Below, one piece after another: positions 10,165 through 20,901 of a DNA stretch of 64,000 nt; position 1 is the first letter of the stretch, and each line of letters starts with the position of its first letter. The stretch is taken from contig NGZR01000001.1 of the NCBI GenBank assembly GCA_002197995.1, positions 12,047,501 to 12,111,500 on the forward strand. Reading direction: 5' to 3'. The notes under the pieces are model-generated. The model saw only the letters and a list, made by a program, of their open reading frames with translations, was not told where the DNA came from and ran no database searches. The translations under genes were made by a program, and so were the position numbers. The DNA comes from Gaeumannomyces sp. JS-464 (taxonomy: Eukaryota > Ascomycota > Sordariomycetes > Magnaporthales > Magnaporthaceae).

Positions 10165-11509
10165 ATGTGCCAAAATCACGGGCACGAGGAGCATGCGCAC
10201 GCCCAAGGGAACAGCGATGACGGGGCCGCCGCCAGCTCGCAGGAGCCGTTCCCCTGGGACGCCGGCGTCTTCGATGCCCACTGCCACCCGACCACCACCA
10301 CGGCCTCGGTTGCCGCCATCCCGGGCATGAGGGCCCGCGCCATCGCCATCATGGCCTCGCGCGCCCAGGACCAGGACCTGGTCGCCTCGGCCGCCGAGGC
10401 GCAGGGCCACCGGGACGTCGAGGGCGGCAAGGTCCTCCCGGCCTTTGGCTACCACCCCTGGTCGTCGCACCTGATCTACGACGACACGGTGCCGGCCGAC
10501 CAGCGGACCTTCGACCCGGACGCCGCCCGGGCCGGCGGCCGCGAGGCGCTCGAGGCCCAGCTGGCCCGGCACTACGGCGCCGTGCTCAAGCCGTCGGCGG
10601 CCGGCGACGGCGCCTTCACGTCGCAGATGCCTGCACCCGAGGCCCTGTCGGCCGTCGTGGCCGCCACGCGCCGGCGCCTCGTGCGCTTCCCGCGCGCCCT
10701 GCTCGGCGAGGTCGGGCTCGACAAGGCCTTCCGCCTGCCGCAGCCGCGCGGGCCGGGCCCGGACGGCGAGCCGGACCCCCTGGCCGACGACGAGCGCGAC
10801 CTCGCCCCCGGCGGCAGGTACGGCCGCCGCCTCAGCAAGTACCGCGTCTCCATGCCCCACCAGGAGCGCGTGCTGGCCGCCCAGCTCGCCGTCGCCGCCG
10901 AGCTGGGCCGCCCCGTCAGCGCCCACGGCGTCCAGTGCCAGGGCGTGCTGTTCGACGCCCTGACGGCCACGTGGAAGGGCCACGAGAGGGAGGTGCTCAG
11001 CCGCCGGCAAAGGGCCCTTGTCGCCAAGGGGGCCGAGGAGTACGAGGTTTACGACTCTGACTCTGACGAGGACGACGGCGAGGACGGCGGCGGTCGGCAG
11101 AGCACCACCACCGGCTCGGCGACCAAGGCTCAAGCGACGGACAGCAGCAACCCGCAGCAGACCACGCCCAAGCCGTACCCGCCGCGGATATGCCTGCACT
11201 CGTTCGGCGGCTCGGTCGAGACCATGAAGCAGTACCTTGACCCGCGCATCCCCGCGCGCATCTACTTCTCCTTCTCGTCCGCCATCAACCTGTCGACGCC
11301 GACGGGGGGCGAGCGCGTGCCCGACGCGATCGGCAGCTGTCCCGACGACCGGATCCTGCTCGAGACCGAACCTGCCCATGGCCGGCGAGGAGATGGACGC
11401 CGCTCTGGAGCACATTTACCGCGCTGTCTGCGAGATCAAAGGCTGGGGCCTGCGCGAGGGCGCTGAGAGGATAGCGAGGAACTTTGAGGAGTTTGCCTTT
11501 GGCCCCTGA
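10165..11509 (+). CDS. TatD-family metal-dependent nuclease (Scn1-like), one frameshift near the end
   Basis: TIM-barrel metallohydrolase, probably a 3'-5' exonuclease like other TatD enzymes. Single exon from ATG 10165. The metal ligands are visible in order: FDAHCHPT (HxH, ~residue 34), the conserved Glu in LLGEVGLDKAF, His in SAHGVQCQ, and His in CLHSFGG. The barrel end is marked by FSFSSAINL and ILLET. An acidic insert (YDSDSDEDDGEDGGG) and a Thr/Gln-rich stretch sit before the CLHSFGG motif. Frame breaks at 11366-11371, where one extra A changes ETDLPMAGEEMD. Downstream the second frame resumes as AALEHIYRAVCEIKGW to the stop at 11509. The inserts and the late motif match the fungal Scn1 (Cut9-interacting) branch. 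Confidence 0.88.
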
Positions 11510-11850
11510 GCCGTGCCCAATAAATCAGGGCCAGTCTGACCAAGAAAAGTTGGTTATATGCTCGCTTCGTCCATCCCCATGGCATGAGGTCCAGTGCAGG
11601 AGGTGTTTGTGCGCAGTCATTGGAATAACGTTCATTTATGACCCTGTTGGATATTATAATAGCCTTTTCGGAGCCCTGAACATTTCTTTGCTTTGAACGA
11701 CGGGCAACCACCGACGCCAACCAGTGACAAAAAGAAAAAAATATAAGGAGAAAAAAGAAAAAGAAAAATGACACAGAAAAGGAGACCATGGTAAGGAATG
11801 AAAATTATAAATACACATTAGAACCCGCAAAGAACCGTCACCATGCCCAA

Positions 11851-12407
11851 CTAATTCTTGGTATCGCCGAGGGCGTCGGCGCTACCCAAGCCGGGTAGGG
11901 AGGAACTTCGACTCCCCGGAACGTATGCAGATGAGCCAGGGGTGTACATGAATCCATCAGCTACCAAGCTCGAGGCCGGCGATACGTCCTCCTCCTCCTG
12001 CTGCTCCTCCTCGTTGCCGTGGGTGTTGGTGCCTGTGTTGGTAGGTGGCGCCGGCTCGGTGGCCTCGTACGCCGGTAGGGCCTCGCTGTAGCGGCTATAG
12101 CCGCTATCAGTCGACTGCCTTCCAGCCGCGTAGCCAGTAAGCACGGCCGTTGATGACAAGGGCCGGCGCCAACCCTGAGTGGCCATGCTGCTGGCCTGCG
12201 GCACCGCCGTCGCCATCTCCGTTTGCTGCTGCTGCTGCTGCAGTTGCTGCTGCAGTTGTCTCCTCGCCCTGTTCTGCTCGGCCGCGATGATATCAGCCAC
12301 AAAGTCGGCGGCGACGCGAAGGCCCGCAATCTCCTCGTCCACGGTCGTATCCATGTCACCATCACGGCTTCCGTCGTCGCTGTCGTCGCCCGGGCTTCCG
12401 CCACCAG

Positions 12408-12447
<40 letters not shown>

Positions 12448-13923
12448 CTGCTGCTGCATCTCAGGCAGCATCGCCGCCTTCTCCTCGTCGTCCCCGTCGC
12501 CGCACGTGCCGCTGGCAACCCGGCGCAGCGACGCGGCCAGGCGGCCGAGTGTGCGCTTGACGGCAGCCCTGTGCTCGGCCCGGCGCTGCTTGCGCGCCTC
12601 CCTCCGCGCCTGGAACCGCTGCCACCAAGTCGTCGCCTCCTCGTCTTTGTCCTCGTCGTCCCGCTTCGCCCTGCACCGCTGGTGCACTAGGGCGATGATG
12701 ACGCCCAGGATGATCGAGTAGAGGGAGAACTTGGCCAGCAGCGACAGCCACCGCTCGCCATTGGGGTGGCGGCCGGATCCGGGAGGGCGCCCCTGAGGGC
12801 GCCCATGGCTGCCGGATCCGAAGCCATGCAGTGGGCGGTTGGTCGACGGCCAGCTCCAGTCTGCAATTCCCGAGATGAGCCCGCCAGCCTTGTGTGAGGA
12901 GGGCGGTGGCAGCGGGCGGCTGTCCCCGTCAGCGGGCGCGGGCCGTTCCGGGTACTCTCGAGGCGGCTCGTGAGGCGCGGGGGCATGAGATCCTGGCGGA
13001 CCGTGGCGGAAATGGGGCCTGCGCGACGGCGGCTGGCCGGGCTCGGTGTGGTTCCTGCCAGGGCCGCAGCCGGCGCCGTCGCCGGGGCGGTGGTGGCGGT
13101 GGCGCCACCAGCGTGGGGGCCGCGCCAGCGGTGATGGCGGTGGCGGTCGTGGCCGCCGTGGAAGAGCGAGGCGGCCAGGCCGCGGGCCTTGTCGAGCAGA
13201 GACGTGACGACGCAGCCGATGCTGTCGCAGTCCTTGGGGCCACGGTGGACGTTGCCCCTCACCCAGCCGTACGACTCGGCGACGAGCCTCTCATGTGTTC
13301 GGATGATGCGGTGGATCTCGGCCGCTCTGGCCCTCAGGGTGTCGATCTCGTCCAGCTCGGCAACCAGTTTGTCGGGCGAGAGTTGTTGTTCGGAGCCGGC
13401 TCGGGAGTCGCCGTCACCAAACAGGGCCATCGAGGCCGGGCCCCGGATGCTCGATATCGTCATGGGCACAGCCTGGCGGAATCGGACCGAGATTTCCAGG
13501 TCCTTCACGGCAACTCCCGACACCGAGTTGATGGAGAGCGACATGGTCTGCTCTCTGGTCGCCCCTGGGGCTTCAACACAGGCAAAGTTCCATGTCGCGT
13601 CAAAGGTGTATTCCTGGCGGGTAGTGAATGTGCCTGCCCCGGCTTCGGGGAGAGCCTGGTTGTTTATTGTGGCATTCACCGGGCCACAGGGGTCCGTCGC
13701 CTCATTCACATTGAATGCGAAGTCCTGTTGTTGTTTTTCGCGACGGTCGTTAGCGAAGACCGGGTGCTTATCGAGGGCAGGATGTGCCACGCACCAGGTA
13801 ATCCACCGGGAAGTCCTGAGGGAGGTCCTCGAAGACGATATAGGCAGACGAGGTGGACTCTGCTCCTGCCAGCGCTGGCGCCAGCAAGCAGGCAGATGCC
13901 AGTGCCGCCGAGAGACAACGCAT
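11851..13923 (-). CDS. Secreted/type I membrane protein with polyQ cytosolic tail, frame broken
   Basis: Family not recognised by name. ATG 13923 opens a signal peptide (MRCLSAALASACLLAPALAG). A lumenal region follows with two Cys (DPCGPVNATI, WNFACVEAPG) and helical heptads (LVAELDEIDTLRARAAEIH). A Gly/Pro/His-rich linker leads to one membrane span (LLAKFSLYSIILGVIIALV). The cytosolic tail is highly basic, then has a long Gln tract, a second Gln block, and ends with TDSGYSRYSEALPAYEA and DALGDTKN. Frame shifts lie near 13787 and at the G run 13115-13119 (one base short); reading across them gives a single continuous protein. Topology suggests a cell-surface or ER/vacuolar sensor-like protein, but this is inference only. 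Confidence 0.7.
12409..12459 (-). repeat. CAG/CAA trinucleotide tract (polyQ)
   Basis: About 17 consecutive Gln codons, read on the minus strand, in the cytosolic tail of the preceding membrane protein. The tract mixes CAG and CAA, so it is not a pure repeat. A shorter Gln block lies at about 12224-12258. Confidence 0.85.
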
Positions 13924-15387
13924 GGCGGGTGAGTGCTGCCAAGCAATGGCCGAGATGACTCGCCGTTAGGCGCCCGCACACAAAGCAACAATGGCTTGTT
14001 GTCTGTCTGGGATGGCGAAGTAGCAGCAATGCCCGCGTCGAGTGTGTCGTGCCTGAACGATGGCACGGGGAAAGGCGCCAAAGGGTCGATTAGACAGACG
14101 AGTCTGCCTCAGGAAGGCGGCTGTGGCCCCTTTTTGATTTCAGGCCGGGTTACTCAATCCTAGTGTGGAAGCAGTCGTCACCCCACACAGATTCAGCGTG
14201 GCGGAGCAGACAGACCAGCCCGTCCAGGGAGGGAGGTCAGCAAGGCAGCCGGGGGGTGTTGCTGAGGACGATGCTCCGGGGCAAGCCCAAAAAACACCCG
14301 CCCAGCAAGCTAGCTCAGTTTCGGTGCGGGCTAGGCCTGAAGAGGACACAGAAACAGAGAGCCGGCCAGTCAAAGCACCACACTTCACCCACACTTGCTC
14401 CTTTCAGGACGGAGAGGAAAAGAGACGAAGAAGAAAAAAGACGAGCACAAAGAAAGCAGGCGAGAGACAGCGCAGCGACAGAGTGACTGGCAGCCAAATG
14501 CCGTGACCCATGTCCATATCATCGCTCTTTGAGTTCGCCAGTCCAAATTATGCACCCACCCCACCCCTGGCGACGCGTCCCGCTGGCAGAGGAGCCAATT
14601 ACAAGCACAGCACAGCCACGCCGTCCGCGCACGCTCCCCTGGCAGCCGTCGGGAAGCCCCACACATTGCGGGCGGTGGCCCAATAAGCTCGAGGGCGGCG
14701 TGGATTAGCTGACGAATCGATCTAACCCCGTTTTGCCAGAGGAAGATGGACTGGGGTCACCACGGGGAAACACATGGGCGTGCTTGGCGATGCGGCGATC
14801 AAGGGATGCATATTCACACTGCATGCGCAAGGACGAGAGCAGAACCTCTCAGCGTGTCGCCTGAAACATACCTGCCTTGAAACAACCACATCCCCATGGC
14901 ATGAATCCAGGCACCAAGCAAAAGGCACGGCGCAGGTGAGATTCAGGATGGACCAAACTTGTGCCGACCAGTGTCTTTCTCTGGTAATCCTTGCTGTAAA
15001 CGAGTGGAATCGAAGGAAGACAACCTGTCGCCCTCATGGCCTGTGCCAGTGTTGTATATATACAGAAGAAGTAAAGTACGAGCCCCTCATGGCCGAATCC
15101 CAGAGAGAAAAAGAAAGAAAAAAAAAGGAAAGAAGAAAAAGACGTTGCGAACCGGAACGAATGGCGGCCCAGCAAGCCTTTGACAGTTCGCTGTCAAGAG
15201 AATCGAAGTTGTCGTGTTTTGGGCTACAGCCCGAGCGGAAAGGGCATCCAACGCATCAGCCGTAACAATCGTCGAGGAAACCACAGGCCCACCCATGAAC
15301 AAACGAAACGAGTCTGCTTGTCATCATCTCCCTTCTCGCTCTCTACCCCTCCAGCCCTTCTATTTTTCACCTCTTTTTCCTATGATC
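13924..15387. other. Intergenic, no gene supported
   Basis: Between the upstream side of the polyQ membrane protein and the 3' side of the AA9 gene. Purine-rich (AGAAAAAG) stretches near 14410-14450 and 15105-15145. No coding or RNA feature was recognised. Confidence 0.55.
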
Positions 15388-17077
15388 CTAGTGAGCACCA
15401 GCACCGCGCATGGCGTCCAGGAAGGACCCGCCGCTGCCAGCCTTGTGCTGCTGGAAGCGGCTGCCGAGGCCCTGGGTTCCGTCTTTCCCGTTATGGTTGC
15501 CGTCGGCGCCCTTGCAGCTCCCGTACTTCTCCTGGCAGCCGCGCGCGCCCGAGGTGCTGGCCGCGCAGTGGAACCGCGACCACCCGCAGCGCCCGCGCTT
15601 GGAGCAGCACTCGCCGAACGCGCTGCCCTTGCACGTCTGGTTGCCCGCCCGGGCTCCGCACTTGCCGTCCGCGGACACCTTGTAGTTGCTGTTGTCGTTT
15701 CCGCCACTGCCGCTGCCAGGGTTGTCTGAGCCAGACCCCGTATCAACAGGAAGAGAGCTGGTAGAGGCTGCTGCGGATGCCGCGGAGGTCGACGTCGACG
15801 CAACCGGGGCAGGGGCCGGGCCAGTCGTCTGATTGTCACCGCCCTCGGACTGGCCACCAGAGCTGGCCGAGTCCCCCTTGACAGTCGGGGCGGGGAGCGA
15901 CGCTTGCGGGGGAGGAGATGAGGGAGAAGAAGGGGAAGACTGAGACGAGCCGGAGCCCCCCGCGCGGCCTGCGGGCTGGGGACGGGCGGGATGGCGCCTG
16001 GGAGCGGCTTGTCGGCGCTGGGGAGCTTGGCGCCCTTGGACGGCGGGCCGCTCGGGTTGCCCGATGAGCACGAGTCCTGGATGCCCTTGCACTTCTGCTC
16101 CCACTCCTTGCAGCCGTCCGCTCCCGTGGGCGGAGCCGACGAGTAGCAGACCGAGAGCTGCTTGTGGCACGCGTCCGACGCCTTGTAGCACCCGTTGGCG
16201 TCGCTGTACGACTGCACCTCGGTGCCGCACCAGTTAGCCACCTTGAGAAGGCAGTCCTGCGGCGGCGCGCCCGCGCCCGCGAGCTTGGACGGGTCCACGC
16301 CCTCGGCCTGCTTGCTGCTTCCCCCTCCCGTGCCTGTCGGCACGTAGGGCTCGGGTCCGGGGATCGGGTAAGGCAGCGCCATCGGCTTGCTGTAAATGTT
16401 GAAGCTGACCGACTTCTCGCCCGGCTGGACGTGGCCCGGGATGCTGCATTGGTTCTTTGTCGGCACGTCAGGCGTGCCCGCGGGCCCGTCGACGAGGATC
16501 TGCGCGCAGCCCGTGTAGAACTGCGGGTCACCCTTGTCGGCCTCGTGCAGAGCCAGCAGCTCCGGGCGGACCAAGTAGTAGCCGCCAGGCAGGCCTGAGG
16601 GCAGCTGCACCGACAGTAGGCCGTTGTTGGCCATGAGCTTCTCGGTGCACCACTGCTTGGCCGTCTCATCGTATCCCTCGTGCCAGATCTTGAACCAGCC
16701 GGGCCCCGCCGCGGCCGTCGAGTTCATGTCGGCCACCTGCTTGAGGTAGACGGCGCAGGGGCCCTTGTGCGACTTGTCGATGCTGCCGGGCTGCGAGTAG
16801 TCCGGGTAGAGGCGCCACTCGAATGCCAGCTTGCTGCCGCCCGGCACAGGGCACGTGTATCGCACCGCGTTCTGCCCGTCCCGGCCGCAGGCCATATCGT
16901 TGCCCGTGATGCTGGCGATGGGGTTCGTTGCGGTGCTCCCGTCCTTGGGCATCCGGACGCATGTGCCATCGCCCTGGTCGGCACCGTTGACGAAGAGCGT
17001 GGTGAAGACGCTGTGAGCGTTGGCGGCTGTCGCGAAGGCGGTCGCGAGGAGCCGAGTGTCGTGGTGGCGGTCCTCAT
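15388..17077 (-). CDS. AA9 lytic polysaccharide monooxygenase with C-terminal CBM18-like module
   Basis: Secreted copper enzyme that oxidatively cleaves cellulose or related glucans. The signal peptide ends ...ATAFATAANA and the mature protein begins HSVFTTLFVNG, giving the N-terminal His of the histidine brace. The second brace His is in DKSHKGPCAVYLK and the axial Tyr in FYTGCAQI. The catalytic domain is about 220 residues. It is followed by the Cys-rich fungal extension (LLKVANWCGTEV, ASDACHKQLSVCY, EWEQKCKGIQ), a long Ser/Thr/Pro linker, and a hevein-like module (DGKCGARAGNQTCKG, GECCSKRGRCGWS) near the end. Frame breaks: the C run 15956-15961 is one base short in the linker, and the signal-peptide region near 17056-17062 needs a shift so that ATG 17077 (MRTATT) joins RLLATAFATA. 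Substrate not proven. Confidence 0.9.
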
Positions 17078-19193
17078 GATTTCTGCTGAAGGAAGCAAAG
17101 CTGAGAGTAAGGAAAAAGAAAGTCTTGTTTCTGTTTTGAAAAGAACGACGAAGCAAGCTCGGTGCGTGTAATGAAGAGAACGTGGTTGAAAGAGAGAAGT
17201 TTAAGGATAGAGATGCTCGAGAGGACACGAAAACCCTGTCCAGAGAAGAGGGGGACAGGTCCTTTTCTATGCCTGGCCACGGACTAAGGAATCCAGAAGG
17301 GCCAAGAAAAACCGTTGAGCAAGTTGCAGGATCCTTCCGACGAGGGGCGCGGGCTTGACGTGACGCGGCTGGCTCGCCAGTGGAAATGAATGGAGGGGAA
17401 TGACAGGTCTGTGATCCAAAACCGAGGGAGGAGCTAGGAAAGAGGCGTGAACTTGGGGGAAATGAAAGAAGGCCGGACTCCTGGGAGCAAAGGAGAGAAT
17501 GGCGCGTGTAGGGCGACTGGAACGAGTGCCGGCGAGGTTGGGGTGAGCAAACCTCTTCAGCCGCCCAGGGGAAACGGATGAGACTGGTCTTTATACAAAC
17601 AAGCTCGTGAAATGCCTATCGGCCGATCAGCCACAGCCGCCGCCGCTTCCATGCATGGATGGACTCGTAGCGAGCGCTGTTAGGTCGCTCCATTCGAACC
17701 TACCTTGGTCGCGATGATGTGATGCCAAGCCGCGAGGAGAAGAGGACGAGCAACGGACATACTTCTGGCCTTGGAACAGCTTCAACGGCGGACGGTGAGC
17801 GTGCAGCGAGGCAGGCATGCACTGACTCTCCCTGACGTCCAACCTCACAAGAGCGCTTAGGGCAGACAGCACTTCGGCTGGCTAGTCGGGCCTCCAACCC
17901 TCCAACAAGACGGCGTGCATGGCCGGGAAGGGCGATGATCTAGAGTGCTGGCCGTTGAGGGAATCAAAATGGAAGCCTCATGCCAGCCGCGCTCAGCCTT
18001 GATCCGGCGTCAAAGCGACGTCCTGCACAGCAAAGGTGCGGGCCGGCTGCCGTGCGTAGCGCGGTTGAGGCGTATGGGATGGCTGAGATGGGAAGGCTCT
18101 AGGAGATGGCCGAAGCGTTTAGCTGGCGGCCACTGCTTGATGGTGCGACCCTAGCCGGGAGCAACAATCCAACCACCACAAAAGGGAATCAGGGAATGCC
18201 GCTGGATGCCTGAGCGTTGTCGACCTCCTCGCCCTCTCCCTCACCCTCTCCCTCGCGAGGTCACCTGGTGGCACGCCGCACCGCAGCCAACTAATTTCTA
18301 ATCCAGTTGAGGAGCCCGCCACAAAAGCCGTCCCGGCGAGGTCGCAGTAGCCATGCAGCCTCAGCTACGGCAACAGCTGGCGGAAGTCGTTTTCGCAGTT
18401 CCGAGCAGCTCGTATGCGCTTACACCGTCAGGGTGCAAGAGGTGGCTGCCGGAACCTATGCAGGACGTCTGGTGCCTGGCCAGACTATTGGAGGCTGAGA
18501 GAAGGCTGCGGAAGCCCGGTCACGTCCCACGGCTAGGTGCAGCAGCCGCTCGGGAGCACATGGGCCACAACAGACGAACCAGCGAGGCCAACTTTCGGGC
18601 ACACGCTCGCGCCCGTTGTCGTGAGGGGCTGAAACAATGCAGAGCACTCTGTAATGCTTCGGCCTATCGATTCTTGACCCGATGGGTTGGATGCGGGCCC
18701 CTTGCGTGTTGTTTGACCTCCTGACACAGCAGCAAGCCCAGTCCGAGATCGACCCGTTAACAACACTCTTCAATGGCCACAAATTCGCTAGGGGTGGCAA
18801 CTGCGGCGTTGTGCGACGAGTAAATGCGGCGGGGAAGTGCTGAAGGGGGCGGCACTGCAGCCGTGAAAAACGAAAATCAAGGGGTTTTTGGACAAGAAGT
18901 AGAAAGTGGAGATGCTTTTTTTTTTTTTTCTTGTTTTCAAAATCACAATCCCGCAGGCCCGGACGCCTCGATTCTACATTATCAGGTGAGATGTACCCGG
19001 ACTAGTATGCGAAGCATATTAGCAGCGCGAAAGATGTCGCCTCCCGCTTGACAAATTTTCGGTTAGAACGCCTGATGTCCTTTGGTTCGGGAGAAGTCGA
19101 TTTATCGAGAGTTATCCTTAGTACAGTCATATAGTACAGTTGTTCATGATTTCATGGGTATCTTGATATATGTGCGGGTTGGTCGCTTGTGCT
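17078..19193. other. Intergenic, no gene supported
   Basis: Upstream of the AA9 gene and downstream of HSP10. Open frames of 60-120 codons occur but look random. A T tract lies near 18917-18929. Nothing else was recognised. Confidence 0.55.
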
Positions 19194-19733
19194 TTACTCG
19201 TTGATCTTGGCTAGGATCCTTTTGGACAGGGAAGACAAGCCAGTCAGCAGAGCGGAGTTGGAAGGCGCACAAGGAAGAAGCGGGATATAACTCACTCGCT
19301 GTCCCGGAAGAGATGGAACTCCTCGTCGCCGACCTTGACGGGAGAGCCGCCGTACTGGGGGATGAGGACACGGTCGCCGGCAGCGACGCCCATGGGGGTG
19401 CGCTTGCCGTCCTTGTCCAGACCGCCGGGGCCGACGGCGAGGACCTTGGCCTCGTTGAGCTTCTCGACGCTGGACTCGGGCAGGAAGATGCCGCTGGCGG
19501 TCTTGGCCTCGGCCTTGACACGCTGGACAAGCACACGGTCCAGGAGCGGTACCAGGGACCTGACGGAGCGGAGAGAGGTGGCCTGCGGTGGGTTTGGATT
19601 GCTCCATGTCAGCCATTGAGCCTCGATCAACTAGGGGTCGGTTCCTCGGGCTTCTGGGGTGTCTAGGGGGCATGTCCCAAGGCCGAAGCTGTGCCTAGAT
19701 GTCCGAGCTTCACACAAAAGCAACACATACCAT
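19194..19733 (-). CDS. HSP10: Mitochondrial 10 kDa chaperonin (HSP10/GroES)
   Basis: Co-chaperonin that caps HSP60 in the mitochondrial matrix. The coding region has three exons. Exon 1 is only the ATG at 19733-19731, followed directly by a GTATGT donor. Intron 1 is 19583-19730. Exon 2 (19582-19296) encodes ATSLRSVRSLVPLLDRVLVQ, the mobile loop (KAEAKTASGIFLPES), VLAVGPGG, and GDRVLIPQYGG...EFHLFRDSE. Intron 2 is 19219-19295 (GTGAGT...AAAAG). Exon 3 (19218-19194) completes ILAKINE and the stop. The exons sum to 315 nt, 104 residues, the normal size, with no frame break. The start is decided by the ATG/GTATGT junction, since no other ATG gives the conserved MATSLRS beginning. Confidence 0.95.
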
Positions 19734-20901
19734 TGTGACGGGGAGTTGACTGTCCAAGGTGCGCAAAGATCGAGACGGTGGTTTGGGGGCAGAGTAACGA
19801 TAGCGGGATGGATGGCTTGGTGGTCAAGGTGGTGGGAGGAGAGCTTTCAAAATCGAAGCGAGAATCAAAGACTTGGAGGGGCTCTTTCTGGCAACACCGA
19901 TGGGGCTCTGAAGCTTCCAGAAACTCGGAACGCGAACTTTTTTTCTGCACAGTTGGTGGTCCGGGCGTTAACTCCTGCATAAGCCGAGCTGTGCCGGGGG
20001 ACGCTTCAACCCTAACCCGCGAACAGTGTTCCCTTGCCCCCTTTGTCCACCTCGGGTGTGAATTAGGGCCACCCCACTGGCACTTGCCTACATGCCCTAG
20101 CGTACGCAAGAGCAGTAGAGACAGGAGTCTATGAAATCTAGACTTATGAAACAGGAGACAGTTGATTAGGGAGCCCAGAAATTCACAGACACTCACCGCT
20201 GGTTTGGGTTGGCAACTCGCTGGTTCCCCCTCGCCAAGCTCAAGTCTAAAGTCTACATGCGCACAGGAGATTTCATCGTCCCGACCCTCTTCATCCCGAG
20301 CGAAGCAAGCAATAACAACCCGCAAGGAAAAGGACAAGAAAAAAACAAACAAGACTTGAACCAACCATCGTCTAGATAAACATCATTTGACCATGGCAAT
20401 TAATGCCTGGGAGGTCCCCCAAGAGGGTATCCAACTCAGTACCGTGTTCGATGGCGATGATCTAATGCCCCTGAACCGACCAGCCAAAAAAAAAAAAAGG
20501 AACCAAAAATGAAAACACAACACCCATCCCTTTCCCACACAAACACTGAAATATTAATCGCTGCTTCTCCGCGTGTTGGGTGGTGCTGCATCGACGATCA
20601 AAGACCAAGGAGCTATCTCTCGAGTCGTTCGTTGAGTGACGCGCACCGCCATCGCTGGTCTGGGCCCGTGGCTCAGATCAATGAAAGAGAGTAAAATAAT
20701 AATAATAATCGGTTGTCGGTGGGTTGATGCATGCCATGTCATCTGGCATACATCCCACCACGGCCTTCATGTCATATGCGTCCACAGAAACGACATAATC
20801 GAAGGGCGTGGTTTCCCCCTGAGCAACGACGGCGTTCTGGGCGGGTGCTTGGAGGAGCAGAAGTTGCCTCGTGCAGTCCCTTCTGCGGCGGCATCCCTCC
20901 C
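19734..20901. other. Intergenic between HSP10 and the kinase
   Basis: Upstream of HSP10 and downstream of the kinase stop. It holds an AACCCTAACCC element near 20008-20018 and A-rich stretches near 20332-20355 and 20486-20500. No gene is supported. Confidence 0.55.

Noticed and set aside
10030..11415. 461-codon open frame antisense to the TatD gene
   Set aside because: Its composition (runs of Ala/Arg/Gly/Val) is what a GC-rich gene gives on the opposite strand, while the sense strand carries the full metal-ligand set of TatD.
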